Notes: generated by a model not told the origin, from the sequence alone. 15,901 nucleotides of DNA from Silvimonas sp. JCM 19000 (GCA_001313065.1 BBFD01000063.1:1-15901); one strand, 5' to 3'. Shown: positions 1 to 7,799, counted from the stretch's first letter. Made by a program: numbers and translations.

Positions 1-355
1 CGGCGCCCATCGTCGCCCGCATGAACTTGCTGCAGGCCGGCGCGCAAGCCTGGCTGGAAGCCGCTGCGCCACAATCGTTTGATGTGGTCTTTCTGGACCC
101 GATGTTTCCCGAACCGGAAAAACGCGCGCGCGCCAAAAAAAGAAATGGCCGCGTTTCAGTCCTTGATCGGCGGGGATTTTGACTCGGATGCGCTGCTGGC
201 GCCGGCACGGCGTGTGGCACGGCAACGCGTAGTAGTAAAAAAGACCCCGCGCAGCACCATGGCTGGCGGGGTCCAAACCTGACTTTGGCTATGACGGCGA
301 AAGTACGCGATTTGATGCTTATTTGCCGATCAAGCCGCAGGACGCGCCCGACTGA
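1..355 (+). CDS. rsmJ: 16S rRNA (guanine-1516-N2)-methyltransferase RsmJ, 3' end
   Basis: This is the C-terminal part of RsmJ, the SAM-dependent enzyme that methylates G1516 of 16S rRNA in the small ribosomal subunit. The 5' end lies outside the window; translation runs in the frame starting at base 3. The family signature DPMFP is seen in FDVVFLDPMFPEPEK, followed by the typical KKEMAAFQSLIG and LLAPARRVARQRVVVK blocks. Two shifts break the frame: a 7-A run at 134-140 (six expected) and a 6-A run at 237-242 (five expected). Once both are corrected, the protein ends in FDAYLPIKPQDAPD with TGA at 353-355. The remaining 117 codons match the RsmJ C-terminus closely, so the identification is firm. 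The breaks are most likely sequencing errors. Confidence 0.85.
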
Positions 356-370
356 GCGGACCAGGAACCA

Positions 371-903
371 TCAGGACGCGATGCCGCCATCTTCAATCAG
401 GCGTTTGTAGCGGTACAGGGTGGCGATTGATACGCCATATCTTTGGCAACGTCACGGCTGTGCATGCCGCGCCGCAGACTTTCTGCCAGCAGCCGCACCG
501 CACTCGCATTGAGCTTGGGCCGACGGCCACGTTGTTTGCCGAGCGGTTTGGCACGCGCCGGGCGCTCGGAACGCAGTTGCTGGATCAGGATATTCATCAA
601 GGTGCGTTGACCTTCGGCGGTGGCGGAAGATAAACCCAGCGCCACGACTTCAAGACTGGCGCCACGTCGATCCAGTTGTTCCAGCAAGCACAATAATTGA
701 TAAGCACCGAGGCCTGCCGTATCGAGATTGTGGATGACCAGTGTGTCATTACTGATCAGGCTGGCTAGCGCCATCGACAATTGTCGGCGCGAGTGCGAGT
801 TAAGATCCATAAACACAGCCTGGCATGACCAGGCACGCATCAGCTCGAGACGTGTATGCTCGTGGCCGTGGTCTGATTCATCCAGCAGATATCCGATACG
901 CAT
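371..903 (-). CDS. Serine recombinase (resolvase/invertase)-like protein lacking catalytic residues
   Basis: Residues 1-130 align by eye with the N-terminal domain of Gin/Hin-type serine recombinases: MRIGY at the start, the SNDTLVI strand, and an ATAEGQRTLMNILIQQL helix. A basic GRRPKL linker and a helix-turn-helix follow. The catalytic residues are missing. The usual YxRVS motif reads YLLDES, so the active-site arginine is Leu and the serine position is Glu with a Ser one residue later. The usual RLDRLGRS motif reads NLDTAGLG, losing both arginines. The open frame stops at 397, but one missing base near the AAA at 442-444 (minus strand) would restore a normal HTH end (YGVSIATLYRYKRLIEDGG) with the stop at 371-373, giving 177 aa. 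A strong GGGGGA ribosome site lies just upstream of the ATG. It may be a DNA-binding regulator rather than a recombinase, but that is inference. Confidence 0.7.
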
Positions 904-928
904 GTGGTGATTCCCCCTTTGAAACGCT

Positions 929-964
929 GTCTGCCGGCATTGCCAGACACGACTGAAATCGTGT
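929..964. repeat. Two overlapping inverted repeats upstream of the recombinase-like gene
   Basis: GTCTG at 929-933 faces CAGAC at 944-948, and ACACGA at 947-952 faces TCGTGT at 959-964. The pair lies 26-61 bases upstream of the start codon of the recombinase-like gene, where an operator or an ancestral recombination site could sit. No function is shown by the sequence itself. Confidence 0.4.
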
Positions 965-1392
965 GGGCCGGGTGCATGCCAAGTTATCCAGGGGGGATAG
1001 GTGCAACCATGAGACGAATCTGAAAGTCAGATTGAGTACTGAGAATGTTCACCCTATTAAAAGGGTCAAATCGTTGAATTTGCAGCGTATTTTTTTTATA
1101 TAAATTGCGCCTATATGCGAACACTGCGGGTTTGGGCGCAATTCGTTCTGTGAATTGATAGGCGCTGGATGTATTTCTGGTAATAGCCGTAATCGGAATT
1201 GCGTATGATGGCCCGGCTACAACAATCAATCTGACCGTGCTCCCGTATGCCGCGCGCTTTCGGCCGTTGAGGCTTTAACAGCTTGGTGATGCGAGAGCCA
1301 CTTGATATTGTCCGCCACACGCAATGCCGTAACGCATACCCGTTATAGCGCACCAGATCAGGGGACGACCATGGCAGTACATGCAAATCTGC

Positions 1393-1419
1393 TTTGTGTT
1401 TCGCAGTCTGAAACACAAA
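1393..1419. repeat. Perfect 10-bp inverted repeat with 7-base loop
   Basis: TTTGTGTTTC at 1393-1402 is followed by a 7-base spacer and its exact reverse complement GAAACACAAA at 1410-1419. There is no T tract on either side, so it is not a standard terminator by itself. It lies immediately beyond the tRNA-Asn terminator in the direction of tRNA transcription. It could act as a second hairpin or as a protein-binding site. Confidence 0.5.
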
Positions 1420-1421
1420 TG

Positions 1422-1450
1422 AAAAAAGGCCACGCGATTGCGTGGCCTTT
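1422..1450 (-). terminator. Rho-independent terminator of tRNA-Asn
   Basis: On the minus strand an 11-bp perfect stem (AAAGGCCACGC pairing with GCGTGGCCTTT) with a 4-base loop is followed by further T's. It begins 7 bases after the CCA end of the tRNA. Confidence 0.85.
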
Positions 1451-1457
1451 CAGAATC

Positions 1458-1533
1458 TGGCTCCCCGACCTGGACTCGAACCAGGGACCTGCGGATTAAC
1501 AGTCCGTCGCTCTACCGACTGAGCTATCAGGGA
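1458..1533 (-). tRNA. tRNA-Asn (anticodon GTT)
   Basis: The reverse complement folds as a full 76-base tRNA. The acceptor stem is TCCCTGA against TCGGGGA (one G-T pair), with a TAGCTCAGTCGGTAGAGC D arm, an anticodon loop CTGTTAA carrying GTT, a T arm with GGTTCGAGTCC, and an encoded 3' CCA at 1458-1460. The anticodon reads AAC/AAU codons. It stands alone with its own promoter at 1565-1593 and its own terminator at 1422-1450. tRNA genes are common integration sites, and the recombinase-like gene lies about 550 bases beyond its 3' end, but no repeated att-like copy of the tRNA end is visible in the window. Confidence 0.97.
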
Positions 1534-1564
1534 ATCGACTTGCTGCTGCGTCGATGAGGTGCGT

Positions 1565-1593
1565 ATATTAGTAGGCCACTTGAAACCTGTCAA
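1565..1593 (-). promoter_or_regulatory. Sigma-70 promoter of tRNA-Asn
   Basis: On the minus strand a perfect -35 TTGACA (1588-1593) and a -10 TAATAT (1565-1570) are separated by exactly 17 bases. The -10 ends about 31 bases before the mature 5' end of the tRNA, leaving room for a short leader. Confidence 0.85.
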
Positions 1594-1612
1594 GCAACAT
1601 GCAAAGAGAAAC

Positions 1613-2923
1613 GTGAGTAAAGTATGGAAAAAAAATAAAAAAAACCTTTGATTATATTGATCATTTTTTTTAGCATTTATTGCCGCATTACCGGTCATTG
1701 TGCCGCTGCAATTGTTTTCGGGTGACGCAACGCGCCTGCTGCAACGTATTACGCATAGCAATATCCAGCTGCAACAACTGGCTTTTGAATACACACCACG
1801 CCCGGCATTGGTGCTGCAGGACATTACCCTCGATGGTGACCCGGCCATCGGTCATATCGAATTTATCCGCGTGCCGCTCACCGTTTACAACGTATTGCAC
1901 TGGGGGCGTGACCTGCGCGAAGTCACGGTCGAGGGCGGCCACTTCAGCCCGCAATGGGCCATGCAATTGCCGCAAAAAACTGCGTCCGCAAAGTGGCGAA
2001 GCACGGTGCACTTTGCTGACCTGCATTTGATCCGGACCAGCATCGTGCGCAATAACAGCGAAGTCGGCCCTCTCGACGGCGTACTCAAGTTTGATAGCGG
2101 GAGCAATCTGGCAGGCCTGACGGTCACTGATAGCAGCGGCCGCATGACGCTGGAGATCCTGCCGCAGGGCAGCGATTTTGCCGCCACGCTGAGTGCCAGC
2201 GGTTGGGACTTGCCACTGTCGGTGCCAGCGCATTTTGATAGCTTGCAGCTCAAAGGCATTGCCAACCAGAACGGTTTGCAGGTCACCGAAATCCATGGCG
2301 AACTCTATAGCGGCGTGGTTTCAGGCACAGCGCGGCTGGACTGGACGGATGGCTGGAAACTCACCGGCACCGTGCACGGCAGCAGCGTACAAGCCGAGCC
2401 GCTGACCCGGCTGTTTAACCAGACCACTTTTGTGTCTGGCCGCATTGAAGGCGATGCGAACTTTGCCTATGCCGGCGACAGCTACCAAACCCTGCTGGCA
2501 ACGCCGCAAATCGATACCAACATGACGATCAAGCAAGGCGCCATCCATAATTTTGATTTGATTGCGCCGCTGAAATCGACCGTGCCGGTGACCTATGCAC
2601 GCGGCGGGATTACCCGTTTTGATACCCTGACCGGTAATGCCGTAATCAACGGCAAGGTGGTGCAGCTGGCCAACATCAAAGTTGATGCGGGCAAGTTTGT
2701 CGCCACCGGCGCCATGAAAATCGAAGCCGGTAACAAGATCAGTGGCGGCGCACAGGCGCGTTTGCAGGCAGGCGTGATTGCGGCTTCTTCGCAAATCCGC
2801 ATCGGTGGCAAACTCGAAGCACCGGTCTTCCAGACTGGCGGCGCATGGCGCCAAGGGCATGACGATCCGCTGGAGCAGGCCGACAAGGTACAAACCAAAG
2901 AGCCAGCGCCCAGCGAGGATTAA
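1613..2923 (+). CDS. AsmA-like membrane-anchored protein
   Basis: The corrected protein is 435 aa. A short basic N-terminus (MSKVWKKIKKP) leads into one hydrophobic segment at about residues 12-31 (LIILIIFLAFIAALPVIVPL). The rest is a long periplasmic region rich in alternating beta strands, such as FDSLQLKGIANQNGLQVTEIHG and GNAVINGKVVQLANIKVDAG, ending in a charged tail. This pattern matches AsmA-family proteins, which act in the envelope and are linked to lipid transport; the assignment rests on architecture, not an exact motif. The GTG at 1613 is preferred because it follows an AGAGAA ribosome site and gives a continuous anchor when three 8-base runs (1628-1635, 1637-1644, 1664-1671) are each shortened by one. 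The uninterrupted frame begins only after 1671. Residues near 1974-2003 may also be misread by two compensating shifts. Confidence 0.65.
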
Positions 2924-2955
2924 CGCGGCGTTCAGGCTGTTATAAAAGTGTTTGG

Positions 2956-2985
2956 AAATGCGCTGCATCGTCGGCGCATTTTTTT
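2956..2985 (+). terminator. Terminator after the AsmA-like gene
   Basis: AAATGCGC at 2956-2963 pairs with GCGCATTT at 2974-2981 across a 10-base loop and runs into a T tract ending at 2985. It lies 32 bases after the stop codon. Confidence 0.75.
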
Positions 2986-3107
2986 GCACGACATCTGTTC
3001 ACGCCTGTCCGCTGCAAGTCATGCTGAACACGATTGTTTTTTGCCCGGCCCCAGCCCCATCTGTTTGGGCAATCTGCCTTTATATATCAACGCGAGCGCC
3101 CCCCCCC

Positions 3108-4091
3108 ATGAGCTGGACCGATACCCTTACCCTCACGCCCTCCCCCGCCGAGACTGCGCTCGCCGCCCTCGAAAGCGGCAGCGTGATCAGCCGCTGACTC
3201 AATACGGCGTCATCCGTTTTAGCGGCGAAGAAACGATGACGTTCCTACAAGGCCAGTTGTCGAGTGACCTGAGCAAAGTCGACGACACCAGCGCGCAATA
3301 CTCCAGCTATTCCACGCCCAAGGGCCGCATGCTGGCCAGCTTTCTGATCTATCGCGCACAGGGCGATTATCTGGTGCAAATCTCCAGCGATCTGCAAGCC
3401 GCCATCCAGAAACGCTTGAGCATGTTCATACTGCGCAGCAAAACCAAAGCCACTGATGCCACGGCTGAACTGGCCTGATCGGGGTGGCTGGCCCGCATGC
3501 GGGCGCCCTCGTCGCCCAGGTAACCGGCGCAGCCCTGCCCGAATCATTGCACGTGGCCGACTGGGACATGGGCGCGATCATCGGCTTGCCGGGCGCACGC
3601 TATCAGTTGGTGGTGAGCGCGGATCAGGCTGCCGGCGTATGGCAAGCGCTGGCCAGCGCTGGTGCCGTGAGCGTGGACGAGCCGGTGTGGCGTTTGACCG
3701 AAGTCCGTGCGGGGACGCCCTGGATTACCGCAGCCACGCAAGAAGAATTCGTGCCGCAGATGGCCAATATGGAATTGATCGGCGCGGTCAGCTTTAGCAA
3801 GGGCTGCTATCCCGGCCAGGAAATCGTGGCGCGTACGCAATATCTGGGCAAGCTCAAACGGCGCATGTATCGCATACAGGTGGCCGCAGCCGCGGCGGCG
3901 GGCCAGGAAGTGTTCAGCCCCGAAATGAATGGCCAGCCTCTGGCCGCGTCATGTTGGCAGCCCCGGCGGCAGCCGGCCAGAGCGAGGCGCTGGTGGTGGT
4001 GCAAATGAGTTCGCTGGAGCACGGTCTGCATCTGGGCGCACCGGACGGCCCGGCCCTGCAAGTGCTTGATCTGCCTTACAGCATCGCCTGA
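3108..4091 (+). CDS. ygfZ: YgfZ/GcvT-type folate-binding protein
   Basis: YgfZ is a tetrahydrofolate-binding protein related to GcvT that helps build or repair Fe-S clusters in certain enzymes. The diagnostic K-G-C-Y-x-G-Q-E motif is seen as FSKGCYPGQEIVARTQYLGK in the C-terminal half, and the N-terminal part carries the typical YGVIRFSGEETMTFLQGQLS block. The frame is broken three times, each explained by one missing C: at 3191-3192, 3474-3475 and near 3937-3940. Adding these gives one 328-aa protein, a normal length for the family, ending in LQVLDLPYSIA with TGA at 4089-4091. The ATG at 3108 directly follows a nine-C run with no clear ribosome site, which is unusual. The next gene, fabI, has its own -10 element, so ygfZ is probably a single-gene unit. 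Confidence 0.85.
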
Positions 4092-4123
4092 TTCTGTCGG
4101 CTTGCCGGCCTCCTTGTAGCCTG

Positions 4124-4169
4124 ACCACCGGGCGTAGACGCGCGCGGTGGTTACAGTTTCGTCTATAAT
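4124..4169 (+). promoter_or_regulatory. fabI promoter region: consensus -10 with upstream inverted repeat
   Basis: A perfect -10 TATAAT lies at 4164-4169, 32 bases before the fabI start codon. No -35 is recognisable at the right spacing; the region instead holds a 7-bp inverted repeat, ACCACCG (4124-4130) facing CGGTGGT (4145-4151). The repeat overlaps where a -35 would be, suggesting an operator or activator site. It could alternatively be a poor terminator for ygfZ, but it lacks a T tract. Confidence 0.5.
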
Positions 4170-4201
4170 CGCGCGACTGAACGGATTAACAAGGAAACAG
4201 C

Positions 4202-4985
4202 ATGGGCTTTCTGGCCGGCAAAAAAGATTTTGATTAGCGGTGTTTTGTCCAATCGCTCTATCGCTTACGGTATCGCCGAAGCGGCCAAGCGCGAAGGCGC
4301 CGAGCTGGCATTTACCTATGTGTCGGAAGATCTGAAACAACGCGTAGTCGATCTGGCTGCTGATTTTGGTTCGACGCTGGTACTGCCCTGTGATGTCGCA
4401 AGCGACGAACAGATAGAAGCATTGTTTGTAGAACTGGCCAAACATTGGGACAAGCTCGACGGCCTGGTCCATGCCATCGGCTTTGCACCGCGTGATGCGC
4501 TGAAGGGCAATTACCTCGACGCCGTCACCCGCGAAAACTTCCAGATTGCGCACGACATCAGCTCGTACAGCTTTGCCGCCATGGCGAAAGCCGCGCGCAA
4601 CCTGCTGGCGGACAACGCTGCCTTGGTGACCTTGTCCTACCTGGGCGCCGAGCGTGCTATCCCCAACTACAACGTGATGGGTCTGGCCAAAGCATCGCTT
4701 GAAGCCAACGTGCGTTATATGGCAGGCGCGCTGGGCGAACGCGGCATCCGTGTTAACGGTATTTCGGCAGGCCCGATCAAGACGTTGGCAGCTTCCGGCA
4801 TCAAGGATTTTGGCACGCTGCTCAAGCGCGCGGCCGATGCCACCCCGCTCAAGCGCAATGTGTCGCAGCTCGAGGTCGGCAATGTCGCCGCATTCCTGAT
4901 GTCCGATCTGTCTTCGGGCATGACCGGCGAGATCCTGTATGTGGATGCAGGTTTCAGCATCGGCGCAGGCGCGCTGGGCGAGTAA
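4202..4985 (+). CDS. fabI: Enoyl-[acyl-carrier-protein] reductase (NADH) FabI
   Basis: FabI catalyses the last reduction of each fatty-acid elongation cycle, converting trans-2-enoyl-ACP to acyl-ACP with NADH in the cytoplasm. The protein begins [14 protein letters not shown] and shows the cofactor loop SNRSIAYG, the [19 protein letters not shown] block with catalytic Tyr and Lys (Y-x6-K), then [17 protein letters not shown] and a VDAGFSIG end. It follows E. coli FabI closely along its whole length (260 aa corrected against 262). An AAGGA ribosome site lies just upstream. The only break is a 6-A run at 4220-4225 where five are expected; as written, the frame from the ATG hits TAG after 11 codons. 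FabI is normally essential, which makes a real frameshift unlikely. A strong terminator follows at 5006. Confidence 0.95.
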
Positions 4986-5005
4986 CACCGCTCATCTCGC
5001 AAAAG

Positions 5006-5032
5006 AACCCGGCGATAAGCCGGGTTTTTTTT
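5006..5032 (+). terminator. Rho-independent terminator of fabI
   Basis: AACCCGGC (5006-5013) pairs perfectly with GCCGGGTT (5019-5026) around a GATAA loop, followed by T's to 5032. It begins 20 bases after the fabI stop. Confidence 0.92.
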
Positions 5033-5082
5033 ATTGCTGTGGGCTTGCACATATCGATACAGACCAGGGAATACCCCGGGGT

Positions 5083-5110
5083 TTGCCGATGCCCATTGCG
5101 GTCCCATAAT
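5083..5110 (+). promoter_or_regulatory. Candidate promoter of the YafJ-family gene
   Basis: TTGCCG at 5083-5088 and CATAAT at 5105-5110 are spaced by 16 bases, 36 bases before the ATG at 5147. Both elements differ from consensus, so the call is moderate. A promoter is expected because the fabI terminator lies upstream. Confidence 0.45.
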
Positions 5111-5146
5111 GACAACATCGCCTGAGAAATTTGCGGAACCGTCGTT

Positions 5147-5926
5147 ATGTGCCAGTTATTGGGCATGAATTGCAATGTGCCTACCGATATCGTGTTTTCT
5201 TTTGAAGGCTTTCGCCAACGCGGCGGCCTGACCGACCATCATTCGGATGGCTGGGGCATCGCATTCTTTGAAGGCGACGGCTGCCGCATGTTTCTCGACC
5301 ATCAGCCCTCGGCCCTGTCACCGTTGGCCGATCTGGTGCACAAATATCCAATCAAAAGCCGCAATGTGGTCGCGCATATCCGCAAAGCCACCCAAGGTGA
5401 GGTTTCGCTGGCCAATACCCATCCGTTTAAACGCGAATTGTGGGGCCGCTACTGGTTGTTTGCGCATAACGGCAATCTGACCGAACTCCCGCCGATGGCA
5501 AGCAGCCGCTTTCAGCCGGTGGGAACCACCGATAGCGAATATGCATTTTGCTGGCTGATGGATCAGCTGGGTCTGCGCTATCCCAGCAAGCCGCCGCTGG
5601 CGGAGCTGCATGCCACCATGGCGGCGCTGGCGGCAGAACTGGCCAAACACGGCACTTTCAATTTTCTGTTATCGGACGGCACGGCGTTGTTTGCCCGCTG
5701 CGCCACCGATCTGCACTACATCATCCGGCAAGCGCCGTTTGCGATGGCGCATCTGGCCGATGCTGATGTCAGCGTCGATTTTGCCCGCTATACCCAGCCG
5801 AGCGATCACGTGGCAGTGATTGCCACGCAGCCGCTGACCGATAACGAAGACTGGATCCGGATTCCACAAGGCGAGCTACTGCGCTTTGAGGACGGCGCAG
5901 TACACCATCTGCCCCACGCCGCCTGA
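5147..5926 (+). CDS. yafJ: Class II glutamine amidotransferase, YafJ family
   Basis: This 259-aa protein begins MCQLLGMNCNVPTDIVFSF and matches E. coli YafJ along its length. It is an Ntn-type glutaminase: Cys2 becomes the N-terminal nucleophile after Met removal. Other typical blocks are RGGLTDHHSDGWGIAFFEG, VVAHIRKATQGEV, NTHPF, FAHNGNLT and TDSEYAFCWL. The domain releases ammonia from glutamine; the acceptor for the YafJ family is not established from sequence. The frame is intact, and notably the gene contains no A/T run of six or more. It is followed convergently, only 25 bases away, by the membrane-protein gene on the other strand, with no obvious terminator between them. Confidence 0.92.
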   Translation: MCQLLGMNCNVPTDIVFSFEGFRQRGGLTDHHSDGWGIAFFEGDGCRMFLDHQPSALSPLADLVHKYPIKSRNVVAHIRKATQGEVSLANTHPFKRELWGRYWLFAHNGNLTELPPMASSRFQPVGTTDSEYAFCWLMDQLGLRYPSKPPLAELHATMAALAAELAKHGTFNFLLSDGTALFARCATDLHYIIRQAPFAMAHLADADVSVDFARYTQPSDHVAVIATQPLTDNEDWIRIPQGELLRFEDGAVHHLPHAA

Positions 5927-5951
5927 GGCGTAGCGCAGGCATCCGCACGGG

Positions 5952-7034
5952 TCAGGCTTCGTGTTGATGCAGGCGCAGCAAGGCGTAGACGTTATCGTCA
6001 AAATATTCGCCGCGCTCATCCAGTTGGCGGAGCTGGAAGGCCAGTTTCTCGGGCGTGGTCTGATTGGTGGCAAAGCGGTCGCGCACTTTTTTTTCATGGT
6101 GACTGCGCGCGCCACAATCTGGGCACGCCGCGCTTCGACTTCTTTGCGTTCGCGCCGAAATGCTGCCAGCGACAGATGCAACCAGATCATCATCGGCACC
6201 GCCACCCACCACCATTCCATAAACAATGCGCTAACCGTAATCAGCACGAGGATCAGATACCAGACCTGGTCCGCCTGCTCAAACTCGGGGATCCACACCG
6301 ACAAAGTGGGCCAACGCCGTGACATGCTGGCCAGGATGCGGGCATCTTCGGTTGCATCGCGTTTTTTTTCGTGCCAGCGCCGCGTCGAGCACAGTGGTGA
6401 CAAACCACTGTGACACCAGCCGCGTATGCAACCACGGCGTTTGCAAATAGGCCTGGATGCGTTCTTGCAATTGCTGGCGGAACTCGGGCGTCACCAAGGG
6501 CGGCACCATCTCGGAAAACGTCTGCGCAGCCGCGTGCTGCACCAGCAAAGGATAGCCGGCCACATCCACCAAAGCACGCCGGCGCTCGGCCAGGATGCCT
6601 TCGGGCACCGGATGTTGCGGATGGTCGAGCCGCACATAGTGGCGCAGCAAGACTTCAAGCTTTTCAAAGCTCGGCACTTTGCCGGGGCTTTCTTCCATGG
6701 CCTTACGCATCCGGCCTAACTCGGCGCGGATTTCTTTGGCGATGGGTTCGGCTTCGGGCACCCAGGCGTGTTGCAACAACGATTCGACCTTTTGCAGGCT
6801 GTCATCGTAGTAGCGGAAATACGCCTCATGAAACCGACCGAATTCAGTTTCATCGCGGGTTTTATCGCCGGTAAGCAGTGGCGCGGTCGGCGGCGCGCGA
6901 CGCAGGTCGACCAGCACCCGCGTCACCATGGAATCGAGTTCGGGCGCGATACCGGCTGCGGCAAACAACGGGTCTAGCTCGTGCTTGCGCCCACGCCAGT
7001 CTTCCAGCGCCTTCCATACACTCCAATCCGCCAT
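5952..7034 (-). CDS. Hypothetical protein with C-terminal membrane segment(s)
   Basis: I do not recognise this protein. The corrected length is about 359 aa. Residues 1-224 look soluble and helical, rich in charged residues (MADWSVWKALEDWRGRKHEL, FHEAYFRYYDDSLQKVESLL, EFRQQLQERIQAYLQT). Residues about 257-292 form one long or two short hydrophobic stretches (VWYLILVLITVSALFMEWWW then VAVPMMIWLHLSLAAF). A basic, probably cytoplasmic tail ends in FDDNVYALLRLHQHEA. Two 8-T runs (A's in the gene) break the frame: 6362-6369 needs seven, and 6087-6094 needs six or nine. The written frames therefore end at 6279 and 5876, while the frame from 6215 supplies the real end at 5952. It lies 57 bases downstream of the rutE-like gene on the same strand and may be cotranscribed with it. 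Confidence 0.6.
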
Positions 7035-7091
7035 CTTGCTTTAGTTCTCCAGAGCATCAACGCCTGCTTATATGCGCGGCGCTGCTGCATG

Positions 7092-7684
7092 CTACTCGAT
7101 ACGGCACGATTCTGCGAAATCCAGACGCGGATTACGCGGATGAAGTTTGGCGCTGTCGCCATATCCCAGATTAATCAGGAAATTTGATTTCCACGTGGTG
7201 CCTGCAAAAAAACGCTTCGTCGACCACGGCATTGTTAAAGCCCGACATCGGCCCGCAATCCAGCCCAATGCGCGCGCGGCCAGAATCAGATATGCGCCCT
7301 GGAGCGAACCATTGCGAAAAGCGGTGGCATCAATCAATGCCGGGTTGCCCGCAAACCAACTGCGTGCATCAGCTTGTGGAAACAGCTTGGGCAGTTGATC
7401 GTAAAAGGCCATGTCGTGCGCGACGATGACCGTGACCGGCGCTTGTAGCGTCTTGTCCAGATTGCCCGCCGACAGTGCCGGTTTGAGCTTTTCTTTGGCC
7501 GCGGCAGACTTCACAAAAAAACAAAACGACCGTGGCTGCCGTTCGCGGACGTCGGCCCCCATTTGAGCAAGTCGTACAACTGATGCAGCAATTCATCGCT
7601 GACCTCGCGCGGCTGCCAGGCGCTGTGCGTCCGGGCATGCTTGAACAGCTGGTCCTGCACATCTTGCGAAACGGCTTGAGTCAC
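7092..7684 (-). CDS. rutE: Nitroreductase-family protein, RutE-like (probable malonic semialdehyde reductase)
   Basis: This is an FMN-dependent nitroreductase-fold enzyme matching E. coli RutE, which reduces malonic semialdehyde to 3-hydroxypropionate in the Rut pyrimidine pathway. Matching blocks are [53 protein letters not shown] and [20 protein letters not shown]. The likely start is the GTG at 7682-7684, preceded by AGGAAA. Three shifts must be repaired: the 7-base run at 7515-7521 (five expected), one missing base at about 7263, and the 7-base run at 7207-7213 (six expected). The corrected protein is 196 aa, exactly the E. coli length. No other rut genes are in the window, so the physiological substrate may differ; related enzymes reduce nitro or quinone compounds. 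Confidence 0.85.
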
Positions 7685-7799
7685 GATCGGTTTTCCTGGG
7701 AAGTTGCGTTCATGGATGAAGACCACACCGGCGTCGGGCTTGCCAGGCATGATAAATCGGGCGGCCGGCCCGGGCCAGGTTGCGTCTGGCGCAGACAAC

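Larger units (their letters stand above)
904..1421. other. Intergenic, AT-richer stretch without a convincing gene
   Basis: About 520 bases lie between the recombinase-like gene and the tRNA-Asn terminator. They are visibly more AT-rich than the neighbouring genes, especially 1015-1160, which includes an 8-T run followed by TATATAAA near 1090-1105. Inverted repeats occur near 929-964 and 1393-1419. The open frames here (such as 1111-1416 on the minus strand) show no recognisable motif, no good ribosome site and odd residue composition. I see no supported coding sequence. It could be the remains of inserted DNA. Confidence 0.5.

Noticed and set aside
1111..1416. 101-codon open frame on the minus strand in the AT-richer gap
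   Set aside because: It has no recognisable motif and no good ribosome site, and it starts inside a palindrome. It is more likely chance than a gene.
371..1533. A complete integrative element using tRNA-Asn
   Set aside because: There is no second att-like copy, no integrase of the tyrosine type and no cargo genes; the recombinase-like protein lacks catalytic residues.
3807..4988. Long minus-strand open frame opposite fabI and the end of ygfZ
   Set aside because: It is antisense to two clear genes, is low-complexity in Gln/His/Arg and has no domain. It is a codon-bias shadow.
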